From Podospora bellae-mahoneyi (Eukaryota > Ascomycota > Sordariomycetes > Sordariales > Podosporaceae), in contig NC_085886.1 of assembly GCF_035222275.1 (NCBI RefSeq), positions 1,922,001 to 1,986,000 of the forward strand: a stretch of 64,000 nt of DNA, in the 5' to 3' direction. The translations under genes and the position numbers were made by a program. Positions 1-9,402 of this stretch are shown piece by piece; within the stretch, counting starts at the first letter, position 1, and the number at the start of each line of letters is the position of its first letter. Under the pieces are notes generated by a model that worked only from the letters and a program-made list of their open reading frames with translations, was not told where the DNA came from and did not search any database.

Positions 1-1842
1 CAACCGACGGGTTACAATACTCCTCCACTTATACGTGGCCGGGGGAATTCCAATGCTAGCAATGCCTCGTCTTCGGTGTATGGCAGGGGAACGCCGTCAT
101 TATCGGCATCGAGAACAGGGGGTGACGACGGACCATGGGGCCGGGCCAAGTCCCCAACGAACGGTGCAACTTCTCCTGGTGTTAGTAGCTGGAGTAAGAA
201 GGAGCACGAAGGCGCCACATCTCCGGCCTGGAACATCGCCCAGTATGGCTACATGGGCGGTGCCAACCAGAATAACCTAGGGATCGCCTTTGGTGGCAGG
301 AGGCAGATCACTAGTGCTGGTCCTGCAGTCCCAAGCTTGTACGAGAAGGAGAAGAAGAGAAAGGAGGAGGCCGAGAAGCTGAGGCTACAACAAGAAGAAG
401 AGGAGCGCAAGAAGAAGGCGGAACTCGAAGCGGAAGAAGCACGGGCCAAGAAGGAAGAGGAGCGAAGGTGGGAAGAGGAGGCCAAGCGGATCAGGGAAGA
501 AGAGCGGAGGAAAATTGAAGAGGAGAAAAGACGGTGGGAGGAGGAGGAACGGCAGTGGAAGATGACAGAGGAAAAGAGGCGCAAAGAGGAGGCCGAAGCT
601 GAAAGGCGGTTGCAGGAGGAACGTGCGAAGGCTCGACAGCAAAAGAGCGGGTCCGAGCTTCGTGGTCAGTACTTGAGCCAATATCAAGCGGGTCAGGAGT
701 CATCAGATAAGGAACGCATCAGACAGCTCGAAGAAGAGCTTGCAAAGGCACGAGAGAGGGAGGCCCAGTATGAGCGGGAACGTCAGGGGCGGTCTCGCGG
801 ACATGGGAACAGGGATGCCAAGAAGGCGAGGTCTCGATCTCGCAGCCGGCCTGCTGCTGCGGACAAGGTGAGCAGACAGGACTCGTGGAGTGTGAGGGAT
901 GAGCAGAACTTTGCTTCAAAATCGTGGCACCATCACCAAAACGAGGTCGACATTGAAGAGGAACCTCCGTTGAGCCCACCGCTTCCATCACAGTCACCGA
1001 GACCACTCCCCGACCCGGCAAATGTTAAGACCCATCGCACGGGAGAGAAGTCGTCTTTGCCACCACCGACTTTGCCCATCAGGAAGCAGCCCACTGGTGG
1101 TCAACCGCTTCCCATCGCGAAGCAGCACACTGGTTCTCGCCCTCTTCCTGATCCGACTACTTACTCCGCGACAACATCCCCAGAATCAACCCGACAACTC
1201 CCCACCCCTGGGTCGGCTGGTAGTAACAACCGCAGCCCGTTTGCAAAGCCAATCAGCCCTCGCTCCTCCAAACAAACCACCAGCCCCTTTTCCCCTAAAC
1301 CAACTACCACACCCTTCTCAACCAAACCGCCCACCATCTCCCCCTTTACATCCAAACCAACAACCCACTCCCCCTTTGTATCCAAATCCCCCTTTGCCAA
1401 ACCCACCCCCCAACCCAACTCCCGCACCGACAGGTACCTCTCCTCCAACCCCGCCCCCCTCCATTCCCCCCCTACTTCAACCTTTGTGAAAGAACTTGCC
1501 GGGACGGTAGACGAACAAGCAGAGGAGGATCGCCGCCGTCAACAAGCCCAGAAACAGACAAAGGCTGCCGGGTGGGCTAGCAAGTCGCTCTTGGAAAGGG
1601 AGATGGAGCTGGAGAGACAGAGACAAAAGGAGTGGGAAGAGAGCCAGAAGGAAACGGCCAAAGCGGTCAGGACGGCGGATGGGGTGGAGGGGATTGGAGG
1701 TGGGATAGGTGGTAGGTGGGATGTGGGACAGTGGAGTGGGTATACGGGGGGTGATGGGCAGAATAAGGGCGGGCAGGGGATTGGGGCCAATAGGAGGCAG
1801 ATTGTGGGGCCTAGGCCGCTGCCGGGGAATGGGGGGAGGTGA
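1..1842 (+). CDS. 3' part of a charged-helix and proline-rich protein (5' partial)
   Basis: The frame is open from the first base of the window, so the true start lies upstream; the GTG at 76 is not a credible eukaryotic start. 613 codons are visible. Residues about 115-215 form an unbroken Glu/Lys/Arg helix in which acidic and basic residues alternate at i/i+4, more like a stable single alpha-helix than a classical coiled coil. Residues about 320-490 are Pro/Ser/Thr-rich with repeated SPF..KP blocks of SH3-ligand type. A second short charged helix follows (SLLEREMELERQRQKEWEE). The motif RRQI with a nearby GP occurs twice, before the long helix (GGRRQITSAGP) and at the C-terminus (NRRQIVGPRPLPG). 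The composition would suit a cytoskeletal adaptor such as an actin-patch protein, but no diagnostic domain is in view, so the function is not assigned. A GTGAGT overlapping the stop leaves a small chance of one more 3' exon. Confidence 0.75.
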   Translation, partial: QPTGYNTPPLIRGRGNSNASNASSSVYGRGTPSLSASRTGGDDGPWGRAKSPTNGATSPGVSSWSKKEHEGATSPAWNIAQYGYMGGANQNNLGIAFGGRRQITSAGPAVPSLYEKEKKRKEEAEKLRLQQEEEERKKKAELEAEEARAKKEEERRWEEEAKRIREEERRKIEEEKRRWEEEERQWKMTEEKRRKEEAEAERRLQEERAKARQQKSGSELRGQYLSQYQAGQESSDKERIRQLEEELAKAREREAQYERERQGRSRGHGNRDAKKARSRSRSRPAAADKVSRQDSWSVRDEQNFASKSWHHHQNEVDIEEEPPLSPPLPSQSPRPLPDPANVKTHRTGEKSSLPPPTLPIRKQPTGGQPLPIAKQHTGSRPLPDPTTYSATTSPESTRQLPTPGSAGSNNRSPFAKPISPRSSKQTTSPFSPKPTTTPFSTKPPTISPFTSKPTTHSPFVSKSPFAKPTPQPNSRTDRYLSSNPAPLHSPPTSTFVKELAGTVDEQAEEDRRRQQAQKQTKAAGWASKSLLEREMELERQRQKEWEESQKETAKAVRTADGVEGIGGGIGGRWDVGQWSGYTGGDGQNKGGQGIGANRRQIVGPRPLPGNGGR

Positions 1843-2263
1843 GTGTAGAGGTTTTGGTAATGGGGACTGATGATTTTTATTTGTAAAGGGAGGATAGAGA
1901 ATACCCGGTTTGAAATGGTCAGAATGATACCAGATTTTCTGTCAAAGATACTTTTGTCAGGTTAGGCGTGGTTTGTGTGTGGGTGGGTGATAATAGATGA
2001 CAATCCAGCAGAGAGCGTTTAGGCTTTGTAGAGATGGTTTTTGATATTTTTCACTTTCGCTCCTATGTTAACACCCCTACTCCGACAGGCATGAAGAATA
2101 TGACATGACAACAAGGCAAACAATGCTTTTCCAACCATGCCGAACCAAACCACAAGACGCCGTCGCTCCCATAACTCCCAACCATGCATGGCTTATAAAC
2201 AACCCCTTCCCTCCCATATCATACAACCCACCACCCCATATCTTACATCCCCCTACTGACCAA
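1843..2263. other. Convergent 3' spacer
   Basis: Gap between two genes that converge (the charged-helix gene and MIP1). It should hold both 3' UTRs. From about 2200 the plus strand becomes very C-rich, continuing into the G-rich coding end of MIP1. No further gene is visible. Confidence 0.6.
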
Positions 2264-5200
2264 CTACATAGTAAAATCCCAGTGTACCCTCTCCCTCCCC
2301 TTTTCCCTCCCCCCATCCCATTTTTTACTCCCTCCACTCCCACTTCCCCCAGGCCAACTCTTGTACCTGACCCCCTCGAACGCCTCCCCCACCATGACCG
2401 GCTCCCGCTGCCCGTACCTCGCCGCCCCCGGCAGCAGCTTAGCACTGGCACTATACGGCTTTTTGAGAATCTTGACCGGCACCTTGGGGATGCATTTCTC
2501 TCTCTGAGTTTCTCCCCTCGTCTCCCTTAATATCTCCCTAAACTCTGCCTCGTCGTTTGCGATCTGGGCCCTGATGAACCTGAGCTTCGACTTCTCGTCT
2601 TCGTGGGCGTGTTCCTCCTCCTGGAGCTGTTCCATCACCGGCTTGCGGGGGACATACTTGATGTGATTGACTCGCGGAGCATATGTTGGGTCGGGGGTTA
2701 TAGTTGGGTCCAACCGGGCAAGGGAGCCTTTGGAGAGGAGTTGATTGATGTCGACTGTTTCCCCTGGTGGGATGGGGATTGGGTTGGAGGGGGTGATGCA
2801 TGGCATATCGACTTCTTTTCTTAGGACGGTGTCAATATCTACCGCGGAGAAGAAGGCGCACGATTGGGGAAGGTCGTGGATGCCGACTTGCTGGGCAAAC
2901 ATTGCCCTCGTCCAGAGGTTGGATATTTGAAGCGCCATCGCAGCGCGGTACTTGTCGTGTTCTTGGACCAGATATCGAATCTCGTCGTGGACCGTGATGG
3001 CGAGTCGGCAGGCAATGTTGAATCTCCGGGTGAGGTAGTCCATTGAGACGATGAGGAGGTGGAGGTAGTCGACTCCAGAAGACTGAATGGCCCAGTTGAT
3101 TCTCGAGGTCAGATACCCCCCCTTCGACAAAAACCTCGCAGTCAACGCCTCGGTGATGCCCGCCCCCAACACGGGGGTGCGAGGGTGGGATTGCTCGGCG
3201 AATTCCTCCAGCTTGTTGAACACAAACGACTCTGTCCCTCCGCGCCAAAAGGGGCGTTTATACAGGGACTTGCGATTAGTTTTTGTGCCCTTTGTCGTGG
3301 CGTATAGCTTGCCGGCGATGTTGAGTGTTTCTTGCTCGGAAAGGGAGGGGTTGAATTGCCTGAGGAGCTGGCCGGCGAATTTTAGGCCCGCACCGTAAAT
3401 ACGCCCATAGTTGAACACCTTGGCGTCGTTGCGGGTGATGCCCAAAATGGCGGCGGTGCGGGAGTGGAGGTCGGTGCCTTGGGCCTTGGTGCCCTCTAAT
3501 GTCATGAACCCGATGGCATTCCCGCCGTGGAGTTTAAACGTTGCGTCTCCCACCACAGAGGCGATCCAGAGCTCTTCTGAATCAACGTCGGCGCCGACAA
3601 AAACGTACCCCGGTGGAGCGCGGACCATGGCTTTGAGCTCGGAACCGACGCGGTTCTTTTTTGCGTTGGAGGCCGTGAGCCAGGTGTTTTCTACCGCGCG
3701 GCGGGTCACGGTGCCCATGGGGATGACCTGAGGAAGAATAAACCCTGGTGTTGGGGCATCCTCGGGGAAGTCTTTGGGGCGGACAGGCTCGGGGAGGTTG
3801 GACTCGTACACCACCAGCTGGGACATGATCCTGTCGCGGGAGCTGATCCAGTAGGAGCAAGAAGCGTTCATCTCCAGGGCCTCTTTGGCGTAGTCGTATT
3901 CCGACGACAACGTCCCCTTTTCGAAATAGCTGAGATAGCTCTTTGCCATGGGGTTGGTGCAGCGAGCCGTGGGACCGTCCTTGTGTGGCAGCTTGAAGTA
4001 GGCGTGTTTTGTGTCCTCTTTGACGGCCAAGACTGTCTCCCCCTCGAAATCACAGGGCTTCATCTGCTTGTCGAGGTACTTCTTCATATCGGCCAAGGGC
4101 ACTCTGAAGGTCCAGCCATGCTTATCCGACCAAAACAACGGGTGTCCATCCCAGGACAGCCGGAGAAGAAGTGGTGCAATTCTTGTTCGCACAGTGAGGT
4201 TGATAGGGCCTTTAGCCTTGGGAAACAGATTTCTATACCAATTTGGCTCCCCTGGCATCTTTTGGTTCTTGTATTCTCTCGGGGGGCTGGTCGGAGTCCC
4301 CTTGGTCATCTTGACCTCCTGTCCAGACCAGTCCAGTTGCGACATCCAGGGATCGGTACTCCACTTCTCGGGCTGCTTTTTGATTTCGCGAGCCTTGTCT
4401 GTAAGGGCAACCAACCGCTCACGGACACCATCAGATAGCTTCCTGTACGTGGCTTCCGCATTGGCGATGTAAGAGTCCCATGTTTTGTTGACGGGCAAAA
4501 TCACATTCGATAGATGCCTCAACGCAGCGAAGCTAACAGGATGTGGGCAGACGCGAAGAAAGTTGGGAAACACCACTTGGTAGACACGATGGGTGATGGC
4601 CACATCAGCAGCGCAGTAAGTCAAAAGCTCATCCAACTGCTGGTTGATGCCATCCCGGTCAAACTCGCCAAAAGCGTTGCGGGCTTCTTTGTCGATTGTG
4701 ACGCCGAGGTGGAACTGTGCAACATCCCGCAGTGAATTGATCGAACTCCTTTCCACCCAAAGTTCTTCCTCCTGGGCCGAAAACGCACCATTGTTCAACA
4801 ATTCGACGAGCTCGGCATTGCTCGACTCCTTGGCGATCTTGTCCCGAAACTCGCGGTCCTTCCTGTGCTTCATCCACGTTGGTCGTTGTTGCGAACACAT
4901 GCCATTGACAGCAACGTGCAATGACATGGTGTCCAGGAACGAATTCCTCGTCTGTGTCAGGCTGTATTCCTCCAATATCCTCGCCCGATCGTATCCGATA
5001 TTGTGCCCTATTATCACTCGCTCTTTTGTTGGATCGCCCACCGGGATGAGCTGATGTTCGTTTTCTGTCTCGCCCAACAGCCACGGCGACAACCAGGCAT
5101 ACCAAGCATCGGCCGTCGCAGCGCAGGCCATGACGGCGTACGGGCTTTCCTTCCACATGACTTCGGTGTCAAATGTCATGGCTTCTCCCTCAGGCGCATC

Positions 5201-5731
5201 CACTGGCTCGGTCCGGCCATCGGCGTAGTACTTTGTCCACCCGCTCCGGCGCACCCATTTTCTCGGTTTCGGTGGCGGATTTGCCAGGGCAAACCGCTTC
5301 GCGTGGGTGAGGAAGGGCTCGGCGGCATCGACGCCTAGTTTGTGGAAATGCTCGTCGAGGGTGCTTCCGACCAGCGGCGGGAGATCGAATGCGACGGGCG
5401 CCGAGGTGTCGGTGTTTTTCCCCAGCAGTTCGTGACGTCGAAGGTGGTCCCGCGCAAGACTGACCAGCTCTTCGGAGGGGGGTGAGGTGTTGCCCTTGGG
5501 GAACAACTGGTCGTAAATGTGCGAGCTCAGTTGCTGTACGCCAATCTCGTTGTACCGCGCAGTACATGGCACTGATAGGTTTTCGGTGGTTTCGTCTTGA
5601 GTAGCAGCGGTTTGCGAAATCCACCGCCGGGATGAGATGGGACGTCTGCCGGCGCAGTGTCTCGCAAGACGGATGAAGCTGGCGACCGGCGCGTCTCGTC
5701 CTGCCGCGACCCTGCGGTAAGGGAGCAGCAT
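2264..5731 (-). CDS. mip1: Mitochondrial DNA polymerase gamma, catalytic subunit (family A)
   Basis: Replicates and proofreads mitochondrial DNA. The gene is a single exon of 1155 aa starting at a proper ATG; the first ~40 residues are Arg-rich with no acidic residue before D13, which fits a matrix presequence. The 3'-5' exonuclease motifs are present: Exo I FDTEV (D188, E190), Exo II GHNIGYD (D248) and Exo III YCAADVAITH (D376). The polymerase motifs follow: A GADVDSEELWIA (D715), B RNDAKVFNYGRIYGAG (767-782) and C VHDE (914-917). About 200 residues follow motif C, as expected for the fungal C-terminal extension; the extreme C-terminus is Gly/Lys-rich and encoded by a G-rich coding strand. 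Length fits fungal Mip1. All catalytic residues are intact, so the enzyme should be active. It is divergent from the RING E3 gene and shares a 1.1 kb promoter region with it. Confidence 0.96.
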   Translation of the reverse strand: MLLPYRRVAAGRDAPVASFIRLARHCAGRRPISSRRWISQTAATQDETTENLSVPCTARYNEIGVQQLSSHIYDQLFPKGNTSPPSEELVSLARDHLRRHELLGKNTDTSAPVAFDLPPLVGSTLDEHFHKLGVDAAEPFLTHAKRFALANPPPKPRKWVRRSGWTKYYADGRTEPVDAPEGEAMTFDTEVMWKESPYAVMACAATADAWYAWLSPWLLGETENEHQLIPVGDPTKERVIIGHNIGYDRARILEEYSLTQTRNSFLDTMSLHVAVNGMCSQQRPTWMKHRKDREFRDKIAKESSNAELVELLNNGAFSAQEEELWVERSSINSLRDVAQFHLGVTIDKEARNAFGEFDRDGINQQLDELLTYCAADVAITHRVYQVVFPNFLRVCPHPVSFAALRHLSNVILPVNKTWDSYIANAEATYRKLSDGVRERLVALTDKAREIKKQPEKWSTDPWMSQLDWSGQEVKMTKGTPTSPPREYKNQKMPGEPNWYRNLFPKAKGPINLTVRTRIAPLLLRLSWDGHPLFWSDKHGWTFRVPLADMKKYLDKQMKPCDFEGETVLAVKEDTKHAYFKLPHKDGPTARCTNPMAKSYLSYFEKGTLSSEYDYAKEALEMNASCSYWISSRDRIMSQLVVYESNLPEPVRPKDFPEDAPTPGFILPQVIPMGTVTRRAVENTWLTASNAKKNRVGSELKAMVRAPPGYVFVGADVDSEELWIASVVGDATFKLHGGNAIGFMTLEGTKAQGTDLHSRTAAILGITRNDAKVFNYGRIYGAGLKFAGQLLRQFNPSLSEQETLNIAGKLYATTKGTKTNRKSLYKRPFWRGGTESFVFNKLEEFAEQSHPRTPVLGAGITEALTARFLSKGGYLTSRINWAIQSSGVDYLHLLIVSMDYLTRRFNIACRLAITVHDEIRYLVQEHDKYRAAMALQISNLWTRAMFAQQVGIHDLPQSCAFFSAVDIDTVLRKEVDMPCITPSNPIPIPPGETVDINQLLSKGSLARLDPTITPDPTYAPRVNHIKYVPRKPVMEQLQEEEHAHEDEKSKLRFIRAQIANDEAEFREILRETRGETQREKCIPKVPVKILKKPYSASAKLLPGAARYGQREPVMVGEAFEGVRYKSWPGGSGSGGSKKWDGGREKGRERVHWDFTM

Positions 5732-6874
5732 TCTATTTTGTCTGGGGGAATGGTGCGCGCCCCTTCAAGTCATGGTGCCAAGTGGGCTGTTTCTATTGGA
5801 ACGTTCCTTTTTTCGATAAAAAAAAAGACGACGAAATTTTGGGTCCTGGCGGGGATGCTACGACAGTGAGGCCCCGCTCACGGCGGCAGCCAGCAGTAGC
5901 TAATCCCGGTCCTGCATGGTGTGGGGGGTCTGGGCTTCTCTGGGCGTCCGCAGCGGGACCATTTGATTCCCAAAATCCCATGCTGTGGCACCTGTCTTGT
6001 TGATAAGATCCGTCCGGATATTTCACAAAGAGTACGGAGGAGCTCTCGTCTGAGGGTTCCTTGAAGATTGATTATATGATGGTGTACTGTTGAGAAATGT
6101 GATCACAGGTATGCTCTCACGTGCAAACAAGCCTCTTCACAGGATGGTGGTGCTTGGAGTCACATATCGGAATATGTATGTCATAATTCAGGTAGGCACA
6201 GTAGAAAAGGCAGCTTGTGGATGGGTGAGGTGCTTAGCGGATCTCCGAGCCCAGCCAAGCATGGAAGGCAACCGCAAACTTTTGAAAAGTCTTCACCAGG
6301 CAAGCAAAGTGCCTCAAAAGTGCCAGGTCAGCACATGCTGTCAGTCTCATGCTGTGATTGCCGAAACAGGCCCTGGATTGGCTGCTAATTAGCAAGTCAT
6401 GAGATAGACAGAGGAATCTTTCGTAGAGGTAATAAGTGGGGTGAGTGAGTGATATTGGCGAGGAGCGGCAAACGCAGCGGAAAGACAGGCGGGCGGCTTG
6501 CTGGGCTTGAGCTTGGGTTGGGGCAGTTCGGACCAAGAGAAGGTATAATTTGGAAGCCGCCTCGCTCGCTCGTCGACCGCTTGTTGAGAGAGAGGCGCCT
6601 GTCTTGCGTCTGTCTGTCTGGCAATACGACGACCCCTTATTAATGCCATTGCCCCCCTTTTTGTGTCTTTGTGGCCTTCCACTACGTGCTTTCCAGTCCA
6701 GGTGCTCATATCATAAGCTCTCGGGGTGGAGTTTGTGATAATATCCTAGCCTTCTGTCATTACCGCCTTTTCCTACTACCATCTTCATGTTGCTTCAGGC
6801 AGCTTCATTATCTCTATATACTTTCCCCCCCGTCGTGACTCGTCTCTCGCTTTTCCTTTGCTGCTGCAGCAATC
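5732..6874. other. Divergent promoter region, mip1 / RING E3
   Basis: 1.1 kb between divergent starts. It holds an A-run near 5819-5826, one CACGTG at 6118-6123, and a pyrimidine-rich leader from about 6750 running to the RING E3 start. No additional gene or tRNA is visible. Confidence 0.6.
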
Positions 6875-8676
6875 ATGGCCAACAACTTTTTTGACTCGGG
6901 CTTTGACGAGTTCCTTGGAGGTATGGACAGATGTGGAACTCCCTCGAGAAGTGCAGGTGCAAATTGGCTCCAGCCGAGACTAACACGGTTTTTGCCATGA
7001 ATGACCAGAGCTTGCGAATTTTACACTTCCCTTCCCAGGTCTGCCTTTACCAGCACCCTCTGCTGCGAGCAACCGCCAGCAGCACACATCTCAGCCAGCC
7101 CTAGGACGCCCGGCATCCGTCTCCTTCGAGCTCCCCAGACTCCCTGCCTTCGGAGCCGTGTGGCCGGTGCCATCAGCACCCCCGCCGGCATTTCCTCCCC
7201 TTCCCGCCCTCCCCGGGGCCTCGTCGTGGTCTGCAGCGCAGCAGTGGCAACCACCACGACAGCCTGCACAAGCCGGAGCTCGTCCTGACGCCGCTGCATC
7301 ATTAATTTCCAGACCCACTTTTTCACTTTTACACGGCGCCCCCCACCCTCCGACGCCGATGCCGTCAACGGCTCCGGTTACCACTTCTCTCCCTGGGCCC
7401 TTCTTTCATCAACCATCAACAACAATCGGCTCAACCTCAGCCTCAGCCTCAGCCCAATCCGGTCCTGCGAATCTGCCACAGCCACGGCGCACCACTGTCA
7501 ACAACCCCTCCCAATTCCTCCCTTCTTCGTCTCGTCCCGCTAATTCACTCCACAATACCGTGAATACCCCGAGAACAATCACCCCAACCCCACCTGTGCA
7601 CCAGCGCGAACCAAACAGCGACGACTTCTATCTGAACCAACTCACCCCCGACTTTTCCACCCCTTCTCTCGAATCAGACAGCGACCGCTTTTACCTCGAC
7701 CAACTCTCTCGTGATTTTTCCCGCCCATCGCTCCCTTCCACCTCTGCTACTCCACAAAGGTCGGCCACGAGGAGCAATAATCCCGACACCAACAACGCAT
7801 TCAGCCAGACACTCCACAGGATTCTTCCCCCTCCAGCGCCACCCGCTGGCCTGAGAGCCCCCCCGCCACCTTCGACAAGATCCACGCCAACCTCGAACAC
7901 CAACGAAGAATCCAGCGACTCCGACTCGGCCTACACCATGCCAGCTTCATCGCGACCAGTGCGTCGTCGCTCTGGGCAAGCTGACCGCCTCACGCTCCCT
8001 CATGTCCCTCGCGTCTCGGGTGCCTCCTCATCGTCTTCCGGCGCCGCTGCCGCCAATCAGTCACAAGCAAACTCATCAAAGTCACAGCTGAGCCAGGCTC
8101 GGACAGCACCGCAAGCAACGCCGAGGAGAGCGAGCAATGGCTCGATATCTGCGGCAGGGTCCGGCACAAAGCGCAAACGCGAGGCGTTTGAGATCGATGA
8201 CGATGATCTGTTTGGAGACAACGACCTAGAGGTTGTTGACTTGGTGGACAAGGACGTGGCTGACCTGGCGTCGGACGAGAAAGAGAAGAAGGAGGACAGG
8301 AAGAAGAATTGGGTCAAGCTGTCGCAGTTTCAGTGTGTCATTTGCATGGATGATGTCACGGATTTGACGGTCACCTATTGCGGTAAGTCTTTGTTTCCAA
8401 CTCGGGTGAATTTTTAATGGGAGGCAATGCTAATGGATTATTTGTTCAGGTCATCTCTTTTGCAGCGAGTGCCTACATTCAGCTCTGCAAATAACACCCC
8501 ACAAGCGGATCTGCCCGATTTGCAGGCAGAAAATCGAGAACAAGAATGCGAGCGGGAAGTTTGGGCCTAAGAGCAAGGGGTATTATCCTCTGGAGATTAA
8601 GCTGATGACGAAGAAGAGTTTGGGGAAGAAGGTGGCGGTGGCTGCTGCTGCTGGTAGAAATACCGGCGAGCACTGA
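6875..8676 (+). CDS. C3HC4 RING E3 ubiquitin ligase, Slx8-like (SUMO-targeted)
   Basis: Three exons: 6875-6920, 7039-8382, 8450-8676 (538 aa). The ATG has context AATCATGG, and both introns begin GTATGG/GTAAGT and end CAG with consistent phase. The N-terminal ~380 residues are Pro/Ser/Asn-rich and probably disordered. An acidic patch then contains EVVDLVD (V414-L417), a textbook SUMO-interacting motif. A C3HC4 RING follows: C448, C451, C463, H465, C468, C471, C485, C488. The tail is basic (GPKSKGYYPLEIKLM). In known SUMO-targeted ligases (Slx8, Rfp, RNF4) SIMs recruit SUMO-modified nuclear proteins and a C-terminal RING ubiquitinates them. The layout fits Slx8, but a RING plus one SIM does not prove orthology; other nuclear RING ligases remain possible. 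The second intron splits the RING at C463/G464. Confidence 0.75.
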
Positions 8677-9402
8677 GTTTTAGCCCTTGGAACAAAGGGC
8701 GATTTCGGCTGAAAGCCTTGTTTTATTCACAGGGGGGCAGCGGCAATGAGATGAGCGTGTCTGAATCTGTGCAGATATGAATGGATTCACTTGGGGGAAA
8801 TGGATGGGCTGTATATAGCAAGAGCCCCCACCTCCCCCTCCTCAAGTTTTGAAGGCAGGAAGCGCGACTTTATCAGGCATTTACATATGGGTCAGGGTCA
8901 TGGGACATGGTGAAACGAACTAGGCGCTAAAGGGTTTTGTGTTGTCAGGCACATTAAATGGGAGCAGGCGTGGGAGTTTTTTATGAAATATACCCCTTTC
9001 GTTCTTTTCTTTTCGTTTATGGTAAAATATGCGGGTGGTCTTTGGGTCTTTTTGTGATTTGGGGGTTGATGGTGGGATATATAAAGGATATGGGAAGGGG
9101 AGAGAGATTGGTGTTTATAGAGGGTGGTGGTGTTTGGTCAACGGTACATGGGAATGGAAAAAAAAATATTTGATACCGTGAATCCCATCAAACGCCATTC
9201 TTTTACCTCCTCTACCCGACGACAGTCCTACCCAAATCAGACACTTCTTTCTACTCCATTCGAGATACATTCGGCTCACAGCTGTCTATGGAAACACCCA
9301 CTTCCATATTAACACCTCCCTTTTCTCCTCCATGGCCACCGCCAGTCTCCCCATCTTACTCGATATCTTTTCTTGCTCATTGACAACCCCTCACGGTCCC
9401 AT
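8677..9402. other. Convergent 3' spacer
   Basis: Gap between the 3' ends of the RING E3 gene and NUP192. It is T/G-rich on the plus strand, with A-runs near 9160. No gene is visible. Confidence 0.6.
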
